From NCBI GenBank assembly GCA_000969725.1, contig JXSR01S045892.1: DNA of 25,313 nt; one strand, written 5' to 3'. Made by a program: the position numbers and the translations under genes. The notes beneath the pieces are model-generated. The model made no database searches. It was not told the origin of the DNA and saw only the letters and a list, made by a program, of their open reading frames with translations. Of the stretch, positions 11,046 through 22,560 are shown piece after piece (within the stretch, counting starts at the first letter, position 1; the number at the start of each line of letters is the position of its first letter). Source of the DNA: Ophiothrix spiculata. Lineage: Eukaryota > Echinodermata > Ophiuroidea > Amphilepidida > Ophiotrichidae.

Positions 11046-11649
11046 GGGGTTTTCTCAGAGATGCAGTTGCTTACGACTGCGGGATAACAATTTTTTTCAT
11101 AAAAAGTAAAAAATCAAAAAAATGTTTGCATCAATTTTGCGTGCACAAATTCAATGCACACTGAACGCATGCTTTACTAACGTGTTTGGTTAATCACGCA
11201 CCGCATAGCTGCGCAATATATACTCGGAAAATTATGCAGACGCAGATGGGCCATCAAAGTAATCAAATTTTATTTTAAAAATGTTATAGTAAAATAGCTA
11301 GTTTTGGTCGTTTTTCTTGAAAACTAACCCGGTGACCATATTTTTTTATTTCAGTATTTTAAAGTGCGCAAAAAGTGCTTTAACATATATACAAATTAGA
11401 AAAATAAATGGAGCATTTACTATTTTACAAGCACATAATAATCGAAGTTTTGGGGGCTTTCCCTATACTTAGTATGGTAAATCGGGTTATTTTTTGTAAA
11501 AACATGTACTTTTTGAAATGCCTGTATCTCAAAAACGAGTATGGTGACCTACATTTTTTATTTTAGATTCGTTATCAGCACAAATAAATCTACCAAATAC
11601 TAAATTTTTATGAAAATAAATGGAGGATTTGCATCTCTGAGAAAACCCC
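11046..11649. mobile_element. TTAA-flanked DNA transposon, non-autonomous
   Basis: Perfect 20-bp inverted repeats (GGGGTTTTCTCAGAGATGCA at 11046-11065, complement at 11630-11649) are flanked by TTAA on both sides (11042-11045, 11650-11653). Duplication of TTAA is the hallmark of piggyBac and Kolobok elements. I cannot decide between them without a transposase. Inside is a pair of diverged direct repeats of about 110-120 bp (about 11300-11420 and 11512-11632, offset 212 bp). Copy 3 lacks the element near 21545, together with a short stretch on each side. Confidence 0.85.
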
Positions 11650-11819
11650 TTAATAAGAAGCAAGTTTAATTTGAATCAGTACATAGTATAGCAACATGGA
11701 GGTGATCTACTTGTCTCACATGCGTCATTTTCACTCTACACTGAAATGACATGACAGGTCCTCACATATGACACATACTCCATCCAAAATGTTTTTGGCA
11801 CAACTGCTAATGACACACA

Positions 11820-12480
11820 ATTTCATCAAATATCTACTCCTCCCTCTTTTCACTACTTTATCTATTATGTACTGCTGATAGCACACACCCTAATTCATTA
11901 TCTATTGTAACAGTGCACTAGTAGATAGTGAATGAATCACTATCTACTACTGATGGCACTTCATCCACTATCTACTCCTGATAGCACACTACTTCATCCA
12001 CTCTCTTCTCCTGATAATACACACTACTTCATCCACTATCTTCTCCTGATGGTACACTACTTCATCCACTATCTTCTCCTGATAGTACACTTCTTCATCC
12101 ACTATCGTCTCCTGATAGCACACTACCTCATCCACTATCTTCTCCTAATAGCACACTACTTCATCCACTATCTTCTCCTGATAGCACACTACTTCATCCA
12201 CTATCTACTCCTGATAGCACACTACTTCATCCACTATCTTCTCCTGATAGCACACTACTTCATCCACTATCTACTCCTGATAGCACACTTCTTCATCCAC
12301 TATCTTCTCCTGATAGCACACTACTTCATCCACTATCTACTCCTGATAGCACACTACTTCATCCACTATCTTCTCCTGATAGTACACTACTTCATCCACT
12401 ATCTACTCCTGATAGCACACTACTTCATCCATTACCTACTCCTGATAGCACACTACTTCATCCATTACCTACTGCTGGTG
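11820..12480. repeat. 33-bp minisatellite, first array
   Basis: Tandem 33-bp units built on CACTACTTCATCCACTATCT followed by ACTCCTGATAGCA. Units are degenerate up to about 11930 and regular after it, about 17 units in the regular part. From about 12170 to 12425 units alternate between CTTCTCC and CTACTCC, so the working repeat there is a 66-bp dimer. The last units carry CATTACCTACT, as in the second array. Since 33 is divisible by three and one phase lacks stops, the array yields a 268-codon frame (LLLIAHYFIHY repeats) that is not a gene. Confidence 0.95.
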
Positions 12481-13811
12481 TATTTTAGTATTTTAGCACA
12501 CTTTTATTCAATTTATACCGCTAGCACATTACATAATATTGTGTGTTGCTGTAAGAATGCCCTTACAATGTTTCCATTTACATTATGTATTTTACTTGGG
12601 GAAGTCCATCATATTTGTACCTCAGCAGTGTGCTCTAAAATGTCAACAGCAACATTACAACTTGACAAAACAAAAGGGACCGCAAGACTAGTATGTAACA
12701 TCCCCAGAGCAACTCATCATGATACTCCCAAATGGTAACGCTCTCTTGGAATGCAGTGTCCCATAGCTTATTCTTTGGTGTTTATACAAAATTAAAAACT
12801 TTCACATATTTTAAACATTCAACATTCTATTAAAAATATGTAATATGGTAAAAAAAATTGGTAAAACTACATAAAATCATCATTTAGGGGCATTTTTTCA
12901 AGGAAAGGTAAAACTTGTTTAGGGTACTTTGAAAACTTTTGTTCACACACGTGTACATCTTTATAGCTGAGTGCCCCATCAATAAAATGCATCTATGCAG
13001 TTGTCTGAAGGTTTTCAGGCATAGGAATTGCCATTTACTACAGTAAATAGGGATCTTTAAATCATTTATTTTACTGATAAGGATTTTCTTTGTCCATCTT
13101 GTTACTGATATCTCACGAATCAGTTGATAATGTGTGCCAGATCATACAGGTGCAATAGCTTGTGAAATTGACAAATTACTTGGAATGGGCAATGATATAT
13201 ATGGTGCGACAAGTATTCGCTCTTTAAACATTTACAACTTCCAATTCATTTTCTACTAATAGCACAGGTTTGATGATGGGAAATCGATAACTACTCCATA
13301 TATTTTGGGATTATTTATTTGATCCCTATTGATCATATAAAATATATATTTCTCCTCCTCAAAATGCGTTGTAATGTAAATTAGATATTGAATAATTAGT
13401 GTATGCTTGCTGAAAACAAAACAATATAAATATGACCTAATAATTGCTTATAAGGATGCACACTAACTAGTGTTATGTAAAATTAGATTATATAAATGTT
13501 GTTTAGTAAAGTTGCATAAATGTTTTGATTGTTACATATGCAGACTGAATATTGGCTACATGGTTTGTTATGATTTCGTACTGTTTTCTCAGAAGCTATG
13601 GTAACACATATTGCTAATAATCCTGGCACTGCCAGCATATCTTTACATATGCTATGAATACTAATATGGTGCTATGTATCACATCCAAAGGCAATGAAAC
13701 TAGAATTTGACAAACTCAAATAATAAATTTAATGTTATAAAAAAATTGTATTTATAATATGTGTTTGCTTGGCAACCCACAGTAGAATACAGTATTCCTG
13801 GCATTGTTAAT

Positions 13812-14201
13812 GAAAACGCAAAAAAAAAATTACATTGCCGCTCAATGTACTTGTCAAACTTAACGTAGGGTGTCCCTCAGTGGCAATAAAATTCAAATCG
13901 ATCCAGTCGTTTTTGTGCTAATTAGCATAAAAAGATTTTTCCGAGGGCGCTGTTCAAATTTGTTTTGCCCATAAAATCAAAACCGAATGACATTTTTCTA
14001 ATTTTATTTTTGCGATGTAATCGTACTTGCAATGTGCAAATAAATTTGAGCAAAATTAAATGCGAAAATTCCTTGATTAGACTTTCAACGTAAAATTCAT
14101 ACCGCAAGGGCGTTTTATTTTTATTTTTTAAGGGTGGTCCCTAGGACCCCCCCCTCCCCCCCTTGGGCACCAAGGGGTGGGAAATACCTTGGTCACTTAA
14201 G
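13812..14201. mobile_element. 390-bp insertion with 7-bp target duplication
   Basis: Flanked by TGTTAAT on both sides (13805-13811, 14202-14208). Copy 1 has the site once, as a TGGTAAT-like sequence. No terminal inverted repeats. It contains an A-run near the left end, a C-rich stretch (14148-14162) and a 7-bp stem ACCAAGG/CCTTGGT around 14170-14193. A duplication of variable length without inverted repeats suggests retroposition, but the family is not recognised. Confidence 0.6.
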
Positions 14202-14442
14202 TGTTAATATTGGAATATCTAGGCAAGTAATGTTGGAAATTAAATTTAATATATGTAGCCTCATATTGAATGATAGTGTGCAGAACTGGTAGTTTCTAAA
14301 ATCTTGAGAGAAAAAAGGACAATAAAGTCCTGAATTTTGATCCAATGCTTCAACTTTTTAATGTACATGTAGCAAAGTTGTAATTAAAATTTAAGAGGCA
14401 GGAAAAATCATAAATTAGCTCAAGAAATAAACTAGCTAAGGT

Positions 14443-14741
14443 GCTAGGAGCTCGTGTGGTTTAGTGGAATATAGCAGGACTCCAAATCAGTAGGTCGTGA
14501 GTCCGAGCCCCATTACGGCCAACAGGTTATGTCCTTGGGCAAGGCATTTAATCCTCATTGCTTTGTCTACCCGAGTGTTATTGGAAAAATTACAATCTAA
14601 GTGCAGATTGGTGCGCGCTTGGCCAGCGGCTCCTAGGTGATTGCGAAATGATTCTGACGGCAACGTAATAATAGGCATCAGCGCTTTGAAACAGATGTAT
14701 AAGGCGCTCTATAAATGGTGTGTATTATTATTATTATTATA
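14443..14741 (+). mobile_element. tRNA-derived SINE with (ATT)n tail
   Basis: The 5' part carries RNA polymerase III promoter boxes: an A box TGGTTTAGTGG (14457-14467) and a B-box-like GAGTCCGAGCC (14499-14509) with normal spacing. The 3' part ends AAGGCGCTCTATAAATGG followed by (ATT)n at about 14724-14740. GCGCT-TATAAAT-(ATT)n tails of this sort are common in SINEs of marine invertebrates and fish and probably copy the 3' end of a partner LINE. It separates blocks F and G of copy 2; copy 1 has the empty site near 3690. No clear target duplication survives. The minus-strand frame over it is spurious. Confidence 0.87.
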
Positions 14742-15376
14742 AAAAATATTGCTTTTTTGGTGTAATAATCTCAAATTGGAAAAAATACATTTTGGGTACT
14801 GCCCTATTGGAGGCAATGATGCAATACAGCTGCTACATGTCTTCAAACATTGCAAGAGTTTCTGCAGCAGGGTTATTTGTAGATGGTGCAATCATTAGAG
14901 ATGTTTCATTGTGGAATTTGTTTATAGCTTCAGCATATTTCACAATATGTGATCATGTGACCTGGAAAACCCCAGCACATTTAGCAAAACCACATTTTGC
15001 TCATTTTGATATGTGTCAAAAATGCAACGTGTAGATTTTATCATGTGACAGAGATTCCCAGGTCATATGATATCTTGTCACATGATATCTTGTTAAAAAA
15101 AACCAGGTGGATTGATGGATTTGTTATTATATGGAGTATGCAACAGTTATGAATATGTAATTATGTCATATAGGTTTGGATTAATCAAATACACAAAACC
15201 CATACAGTGATTTGGTTTTTGCCTTGTGAGTCATTAATTTGCATCATTTTAGGTTTATGAAATTCAACCTTGGTTAGAAATAGAGGATGAAAAAATGAAT
15301 CTTTAATTTAGAGAACAAAAATGATCTAAATGCTCCTAAATGTGTTGATTGGCACAATAGGATTTGAGCTTCATTG

Positions 15377-15716
15377 TAAGATCGCATGTTTTCAATAATT
15401 TGAGAATAAAAGATTTGATTTTTTGCTGGTGTCCATTATGAAACAAAAAATGTACGCTCATCCGTTATGAGACAATATATGACAGTCAAAACAGTAAATC
15501 ATATATTTTATCCTCATTCTTAGTCATAAATTTGTTTTTTAAACCAAGAATGATGTCAATCATTTGCCAAAAACAATTAACATCATTATTGGAAAAATGT
15601 ACACCTCTACATTGTGTCCTGATTTTCAACGCACAGCTCCACTGCCTTTAACGCTATACGCAATCTCATATATCCGTTTCATAATGGTGCCTACTTATTT
15701 GTAAGAAAAATCACAC
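15377..15716. mobile_element. 340-bp insertion with 6-bp target duplication
   Basis: Flanked by TCATTG on both sides (15371-15376, 15717-15722) and absent from copy 1 near 2995. Inside, a 16-17 bp inverted repeat (GGTGTCCATTATGAAAC at 15428-15444, complement of GGCACCATTATGAAAC at 15676-15691) could mark the true ends of an element or a second, nested one. The type is unassigned. Confidence 0.55.
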
Positions 15717-18003
15717 TCATTGACTGGGAATCAGTGATATTAATACTTTGAATCTTCAAAGGTCAAATTTACTCTATGTAATCATGTGATAGTTCTCCGA
15801 TTACAAATTTCATTCATCTTAATTCATTCATCTCTCTGATGTGCATACAACATTACGACTAGCCAGCACACACCTTTGAAGTGCATTAATTATACCCAGA
15901 TGTACCATGCATGGTACGATGTACAGGAAGCTTAAGCTTCTAGGATTACGTAAGTGTATATCAGCTAACATCTTCAAAAATAGCCTTTGAAAAATGAAAT
16001 CATAGACGGTCCATCTGTCCACAAGTATCATTGATATTTTGATTCTTGTAACCAAAGGGAAAAATATGTTCACAGGAAAATGTTGATGTTGTCCATTCAA
16101 GAACAAGCCAACGACCTCCCGGACATACAAGTCACTGTGAAATCACCGATGTGACTCAATGAAGTCTAGAAATATCAGGACTTGAAAAAAATAACAAGAA
16201 ATGTTCTCTTTTCACCGGTGTGAAAACAATGACCAGGTGTGTGTATGCAACGCATGTATGCTGAATTGTGCACCTCAGTATGGACAGATCTAATATAAAG
16301 GAAATTGGAAATTGAAAAAGAATATGGCAATAGATAGAATTGTGATGAAGTCTTGAGACTCCTGGGAATGGTGGAGATGATAACTATTTGTTGAATATCC
16401 TTTGGGCACAGGAGGAAGATCTGTGAATCCTTTGTCTCTTGTCTTATTCTGCATTGAATATGTTATACTGAGACTTGATCCTATTGAGATAATTGGTAAA
16501 TAAAAGCAAAGGATTTTCTATCTAAATTTGAATCAGGTTTAAGGCAGCTGCTATACAGTCATTCACAGATATGCTTGACCATAATGATGTCTCATTTGAG
16601 ATTATTCCACCCCATAATTATACTCTTTAGAAGAGTTGAATATTTCAGGCTATTTGTGTGTATCCAAACTCTTGTCTAAACAAATGCAATATGTGGAGTA
16701 CCCTCAAACCTTCCATTATCAGTTCTTCTCCCCAGTGGTACATTTCTGTCTAAACACTCATCTTTCAAATTTTTTTCTTTAGAAGTACTAACTTAAGTCA
16801 AGGACCTGAGAGTTGGTGACTTTGGACAGAGATGGCTCAAGGGATATTTATGTTCACAAATGAATGAGAAATCACGCTCAATGGTCAGTGTTAACTTGAT
16901 AAAGGAGTCAACTAAATAAATGTTGTTGCATCTGATAACAAATTAAGGTGTGTTGGGGTATGCAGATTGTTTTTCACAGAAGTAAAGATCCTGAAGTCAG
17001 AAAAAGCTTGTTAAAATGGCCAAAATTGATTTCCAATAATGCTAAGCCTTTACTCGTCCATTTCTGCCCATGGTTTAAGGAGCTTCATGTTTCTCACTTT
17101 TAAGTCATAACCATTTGACTACTTGACTTTGGCTTACTTAAGTAATAAATCATCTTTTAAAAAGTTCAAAAAGACATTTTTGTCCAAAATGCAAGTCTTT
17201 CTCATCTACCCATTGAAATGATAAAACACCTTTTAATTTTTGATAAGGACTTAAATCGGGTTATGCAATATTCATCGCCAAACATATACCTCAAGCAATT
17301 TCGTTCAAATTTTAAATGGTAATTCCAATTTGAAAATATACATTTGAGCCATTTCCAAGAACATAATGCATCTTTCATTTCATCTTAGCAAACAATGTGT
17401 CATATTACTGGACTTTGTGTTGATTTTAACTTGTTTCAAGCGTTTGTGTACATCCAATATAATAGAATAATATATATATTATCATTTATTTACCAGGTTC
17501 TAAAACAAATATCAACTGAACACTTAGATCAAAACTTAAAGCATAATTTGTACTGGTCAGCTGTATTAGGTAAAGATTGGAAATGAATCTGGCATGGGAA
17601 CGTGCAATTCTATTTACTTTCAAGTTTTATATTTTCATCTAATAAATGATTGAGGACACACATCTTTAAACCAAATGTTTTATCTAAAGCAGATTTGTGC
17701 AATGTATTTCTTTAAAATAATGCCATCAGAGACCTTAACATAAGTCAAATTTAATGGAAAATCAAGACTACATAGTTTTTATTAAGCAGATTTTAACTAG
17801 TGGCTTATACCTTAAGCTATTTTAACAACTTTGTCTCTTTTGGTTGAAAATGGGACAAACTAACAAAAATATAAATTTTAATATGTCTACTGAGTCAAGT
17901 GAAATTGGATTGAGCAGGACATACAAATATTTTTTCCTTCAGGAAACCATCAGTCAAATTTGAGATAACTCAAAATGTTCTGCCATTTTAAATAGCATAT
18001 TTA

Positions 18004-18467
18004 AGGCGACACACCACAATAGAGCTTCCCATTGACTTACTGTACAAAATGGCTTCCTAAAAACACCCGAGAACTCAATAATAAAACAACTGGTTGCTTC
18101 AACACTGCCTTTTCTCAGATGATTATGATCTCTTCTAACACAAAATGATGATAAAAGTACACCATCAAGGCAAAAATTTCAAGAAATTGGAAGCTGAAGT
18201 ATAACGTCCCCTATCACTGAGAGCCGAATTTTGTATTTCCAGAATCAAGCGCAAATTAAGGAAAATCTTTGAATTTTACCAAATTAGTCTGGAGATCAAA
18301 AATGGCATCAGAGCATCTTTAAATAAACCTAACTTTATGATTAGAACAAAATATTGCCCTTCCATACGTTTTGAAGTCCTGTTTTTAGAAGGGCAGTCAA
18401 TTTTGCCGATTTTATAAATGCCGGATTGCGAGTGCTAGTTATTTAGTGTAGTGCGCCCTGCAAGGGT
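18004..18467. mobile_element. About 460-bp insertion in block C, copy 3
   Basis: Sequence not present in copy 2 near 8510. The ends have a weak inverted repeat (GGCGACACACCACAATA against the complement of the right end, GGCGCACTACACTA). AAGG occurs at both edges and once at the empty site, so a 4-bp duplication is possible. Bounds are good to about 10 bp. No coding sequence recognised. Confidence 0.5.
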
Positions 18468-18811
18468 GTCCGGTATCTTGGACTGGTGAAGTATCACAAT
18501 GATATTTTCGGGTACCAATGAGCTGTAGACTTAATTGATTGACAATTACAGTTGAAAGTTAGAAAACCATGTGAACATATCCAGTCAGTCCGTTTATTTT
18601 CTCTACCAAATCTTGATATTGTGTGGGATCTTTCATGTTACTGCCTTTATTCTTAATATGTAAAAGGAATGAGCATCAGAAGAGAAAAATTTTGCCAATG
18701 GGTAAGATACAGAGCGCTTTACTTTTTTCTTGTTTCAAATGAGTACTTTACTCATATTCTAAGTCAATGAATCATTCTTACCAAGTACTGCCTTGTAAAA
18801 TATAAACCTAA

Positions 18812-19754
18812 GGCTCATTCTTCGATAAAGCGTTCAAATTTGGTCTCAGAAATTTTTAAAATTTCAACTATTCATAATTCATGAAAACCTTACAAAATCT
18901 TGTACTCTAATGGTTCCTGAAGGAGAAACAGTGCTTGGGAGATTTTAAATAACACTTGATTTTTCTCAACCATTGTTTTCCCGCTTTTTTATGCTAACGT
19001 ATCTGTTTGACTCTTTTCTGCATCATAAGTTAATGTCCAAAACTGAATACGTACCAACTTATTTTTTACACTCAATGGGTAAGGACTTACTATAACTAAA
19101 TATGGTATAGCATTCCTCTTTATGATGCATTCCATTTTTACGAGAGGTAATAAAATGTACATTGCATTTCTGTTGTGGCACAATCGTAGCATATGGCTTT
19201 TTGGACATTAATATGCCTGCAAATTTTTACTTTAGAACCACTTTTTCATTTTCCAAATATATTATATAACAACAAAGTCTGATTGAACAAACTCCCTCAT
19301 TATTTCAACAGTTTCTTGGCCATTTTAAAAATGATAACGTATCTGTTGGCATTATTGGCGACATGCAATAAAAAAAGCTCTTGTAGGCCTAATAAAATAA
19401 TGATTTGATGTTACAAAGTTTTATATTTTTTATTTAGAGCCTAACTCAGACTGTTAAAATGTACGCATTGTATCTGTATGATGTGTAAAGAGTAGGGGTA
19501 CACTGTATAGAACGCATCATGGCTGGCGACATGGGTAAAACCTGAGACGAAAATAACAAGGGAATGAATTTTTTCGATTAATAATTTTTGCTATGTCCCG
19601 GCATGTTTCAATTATTAACATGTTAATACTGTGACTCTCATGTACAAAATAAACAACTAAAATCATTTATAATGAGCTTAACAAATTCAAACAAGATACA
19701 TAGATGCCAGCGATACGAAAATGGCAAAGTTGAGCACTTTGTCGAAGAATATGC
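18812..19754. mobile_element. 943-bp inverted-repeat element between C and E
   Basis: The ends form a roughly 30-bp imperfect inverted repeat whose core is ATTCTTCGAYAAAG. CCTAA flanks both sides (18807-18811, 19755-19759) and occurs once at the empty site in copy 2 (near 10112), so the duplication is about 5 bp, or 3-4 bp depending on where the ends are placed. The interior is AT-rich and has no recognised protein; the frame at 18989-19192 on the minus strand is unsupported. It sits about 20 bp from the position of the solo LTR in copy 2. Confidence 0.72.
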
Positions 19755-20442
19755 CCTAAGATCTTCCAATAGAAATCTGATAATCATATGACAAAAATGA
19801 CACGAGTAATGGTCATGATTTCATCCTTGTTTAAAGATTTGACCTATGTTTTGTACAAAAAAGTGTTCTTAAAGTTTATGCTTGAGACGTCATGGAATCA
19901 TACATGTTTCGGTAAAGTAATGTTGTTGCTCTTATTCATGTAATTAATGTGCTTGAGGCATCAATTTGTCATTACACCAAAGCAGCCATGACACAGTTTG
20001 GTTGACACTTGGCAATGTTTCTCACAAGAAAGGAGAGTGAGAGAAAGCATATCTATGCAAGTTGATTTGTTTCCCGATTTTATTATAGATAAAGCAAAAA
20101 TATATAAAATAAAAAACAGTATTCTTGGAAGTTGGGATAAACCTTATCTATATCGAAGTGAAAACTATGTGACTCAGATTCATTAAGAAATTTGACTGGT
20201 GTAGAAGTATTAATCTATTTTATCACTGCAGGCTACAGAATCATTCTCTTTCAAGTTTGGTGTTCAACAATAGCATGATATTTCCTAGATCCTTTTGCTT
20301 TTACTGAAAATCGAGTTGTCTCTTTGATCATAATTACAACATAGCAATCAGTAATGAAACAATCTCAAGGGTAAATGACCTCCATCTGCTCAGGAAAATG
20401 TAAATCCTAACTGCTTTTTAATCATGAAAAGGTAAATAGTTT

Positions 20443-20590
20443 CCACTGCATTTGAGGGGACTCGAACCATGGATTATGGCAGGGGTTAGTCATGCATTAC
20501 AAAGCGAGGGATCTACCCACTGCATTTGTGGGGACTCGAACCATGGATTATGGCAGGGGTTAGTCATGCATTACAAAGCGAGGGATCTAC
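20443..20590. repeat. 74-bp tandem duplication of a tRNA-like 3' half
   Basis: 20443-20516 and 20517-20590 are nearly identical copies (GAGGGGACTC against GTGGGGACTC is the visible change). Each contains a B-box sequence on the minus strand. Confidence 0.93.
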
Positions 20591-20610
20591 CGCTGAGCTA
20601 TCCAGGTAGC
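20517..20610 (-). other. tRNA-like promoter region (SINE head or tRNA pseudogene)
   Basis: On the minus strand the sequence reads GGATAGCTCAGCGGTAGA, with A box TAGCTCAGCGG near 20590-20600. About 50 bp later it reads GGTTCGAGTCC at 20532-20542, a canonical B box. The middle contains TTTGTAA, which would place TGT (threonine) in an anticodon position, but the D and anticodon stems do not pair well. I therefore call it a tRNA-derived sequence and not a working tRNA. A second B box follows in the duplicated 74 bp. Confidence 0.6.
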
Positions 20611-21409
20611 TTTGAGATCGTAAACTAAAATCTAAAACAAAAACATTAGACTGCCATATTTTTCTTTTGTTTACATAAAAATTGCAATTTTTGCCTCAGT
20701 GTAATGCGTACTTTGTAAGTAAATTATGCAAATGCGTATATCAGCCAAATTGTAGATAATGTAGATACTAAAAACAGGCAATTCACAGCTCCAACAGGGC
20801 GATCTCAGAGTTGTAATTTACGGCCGTTTTTCAGGCAAAACAACGGCGGTTTGTTATATTATCATTCAAAATCAACACCACATAATTATAAAATATTATT
20901 TGAAATTCAATAAGAAGTATCAAGCCAACAGTCTGTCAAAATTTGAAAACAACCGAAGTGTTCGAACATCATGAAATTATGAGTTTCGGTGAAAAAGGTG
21001 TCAAATTTTCAAAGTAGTCTATTGAAGTAATTTTTACCTTGATAATGCACGTAAATCACTATTAAAGATGTATATATAAACTACAGACTCTATTCTATAT
21101 GTACGCCAAAAATTATGATATTCTGATATGCTAAAGTAGGTAAAAACTTGCAGTAAAAATGATGTTCAGCTGAGTGAGACGATTTAGGGACTGTAGCCTT
21201 AAAGCTACAAATGCATCCTTTCGTCAGATATTCCCATGTATGATTGTACTCAAGGCTTAATGAATAACTTTGCCATGAGGGATGAATGTTGCAAAGTTAT
21301 TAACGAGATGTTTCCATTGATTCCTTTTTAGCATGATATAATCTGTTTTCTTTCAAACCATCATTGTATGATATGATGTATATTGCACAATTGTATAATT
21401 ACAAGTTGT

Positions 21410-21510
21410 TCGGCCAGGATTTTTTTCTAATTATATGAAATCCTGGCCTGTTTGTAATTTGTCTTATTGTTATTAATGTTCTAGTGTACGATGCGTATTT
21501 CTCCATTTCT
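21410..21510. mobile_element. 101-bp hairpin-ended insertion with 11-bp target duplication
   Basis: Flanked by TTACAAGTTGT on both sides (21399-21409, 21511-21521). Copy 2 has the site once near 10978. One end carries a strong hairpin, GGCCAGGATTT...AAATCCTGGCC (11-bp stem, 21412-21437). A duplication this long is typical of target-primed reverse transcription and not of DNA transposons, so this may be a retroposed small RNA or the 3' end of a LINE/SINE that terminates in a hairpin. Confidence 0.7.
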
Positions 21511-21583
21511 TTACAAGTTGTCAGTAAACGATCAGAAACTACTAGAAATGAAGCATGTTTAATTTGAATAAGTACATAGTATA

Positions 21584-21973
21584 CGCCGGGGAAGTAGTGA
21601 TGTCATAATTTATGTAAATCACCTAACACATGCGTTTTGGTTCCAAACAATTTTGCCACACGTTAAGTCTATGGGGAAAAAACCCAGACTCCTATTTGAT
21701 ACCATAACATTTGTCTAAACAAAAATAAGGGAAAACATGCCGACCTGTTATATTGAAGGGTGATGACAAGCCAGGATGGGACCCCTGCCGTTATTTTTGT
21801 TTTCCAACCGAGAAAAATCAGTCTGATTTGTATGTTTACGTGCGCCTATTCTGTTAATACATATTAATACGTATGATCAGTGGAACCACTCAGGACATGA
21901 TCATTTGTTTGGAACCAGATCGCATGTGTTGGGCTAATTATCATATTAATGTGAAGTCACTACTTTTCCAGCG
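21584..21973. mobile_element. 390-bp element with long inverted repeats, TATA duplication
   Basis: The left end CGCCGGGGAAGTAGTGA pairs with the right end (complement CGCTGGAAAAGTAGTGA). Similarity continues inward about 65-70 bp, including AACACATGCG and GGTTCCAAACAA. TATA flanks both sides (21580-21583, 21974-21977), and copy 2 has the single site near 11690. Non-coding. The superfamily is uncertain because TATA could also be read as a TA duplication. Confidence 0.8.
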
Positions 21974-22214
21974 TATAGAAACATGGGGGTGATTTAATTG
22001 CCTCACATGCTTCCTTGTCACTCTCCACTGAAATGACATGACAGGTCTCTTTAGATCTCTTACAAGTTACACAAATATTTTTGCCATTTTATAAACTGCT
22101 AATGATATACAATTTCATGAAGCATAAGATCTTCTTAACCTTTATAATGATAGCATTTTTAAAGCACATTTTAACCGAATAGGATACAAAGCTCCCTACT
22201 TTACCTATTATCTA

Positions 22215-22560
22215 CTGCTGATAGCATACAGCTTCATTCATTGTCTACTGCAAACTACTTAATTCACTATCTACTACTGATGGCACACTTCTTTACCCAC
22301 AATCTACTCCTGATAGCACACTACTTCATCCATTACCTACTCCTGATAGCACACTACTTCATCCACTATCTACTCCTGACAGCACACTACCTCATCCACT
22401 CTCTACTCCTGATAGCACACTACTTCAACCATTACCTACTGCTGATAGCACACTACTTCATCCATTACCTGCTGCTGATAGCACACTACTTCATCCATTA
22501 CCTGCTGCTGATAGCACACTACTTCATCCATTACATACTACTGATAGCACACACTTTTAT
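22215..22560. repeat. 33-bp minisatellite, second array
   Basis: The same 33-bp unit as the array at 11820-12480, about 10 copies, in block E of copy 3. Here units ending CATTACCTGCTGCTG predominate and the CTTCTCC/CTACTCC alternation is absent, so the two arrays have homogenised separately. The 134-codon frame through it is a by-product of the unit length. Confidence 0.94.

Larger units (their letters stand above)
5312..15955 (+). repeat. Large repeat unit, copy 2 (complete, C-E-F-G)
   Basis: This is the only complete period: the sequence near 5373 (TCCATCTGTCCACAAGTATC) recurs at 16010, a spacing of 10,637 bp. Block C is about 5312-9159, E about 10100-12552, F about 12553-14441 and G about 14742-15955. 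C and E also match copy 3, and F and G match copy 1 in reverse. It has acquired more insertions than the others, including a solo LTR and a SINE. The interval 12840-13440 has no counterpart and nothing recognisable in it. No protein-coding gene or RNA gene is supported inside the unit itself. Confidence 0.85.
20372..21198. mobile_element. Composite insertion in block E with tRNA-like part
   Basis: About 830 bp absent from copy 2 near 10750. The edges show CTCAAG (left) and CTTAAAG (right) against a single CTTAAAG at the empty site, a possible short duplication. The left part holds a tRNA-like sequence on the minus strand (20443-20610). About 20615-21198 is AT-rich with nothing recognisable. 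It may be a SINE joined to other sequence. Confidence 0.5.

Noticed and set aside
11820-12480. CRISPR array
   Set aside because: Units follow each other directly without unique spacers, and the sequence is eukaryotic.
11932-12738. 268-codon open frame rich in LLLIAHYFIHY repeats
   Set aside because: It is a translation of the 33-bp minisatellite. Unit length is a multiple of three, the first part is pure repeat, the tail resembles no protein, and the second array gives the same artefact.
20517-20610. Functional tRNA-Thr(TGT) gene
   Set aside because: A and B boxes are good, but the D and anticodon stems do not pair, no acceptor stem closes, and the 3' half is duplicated.
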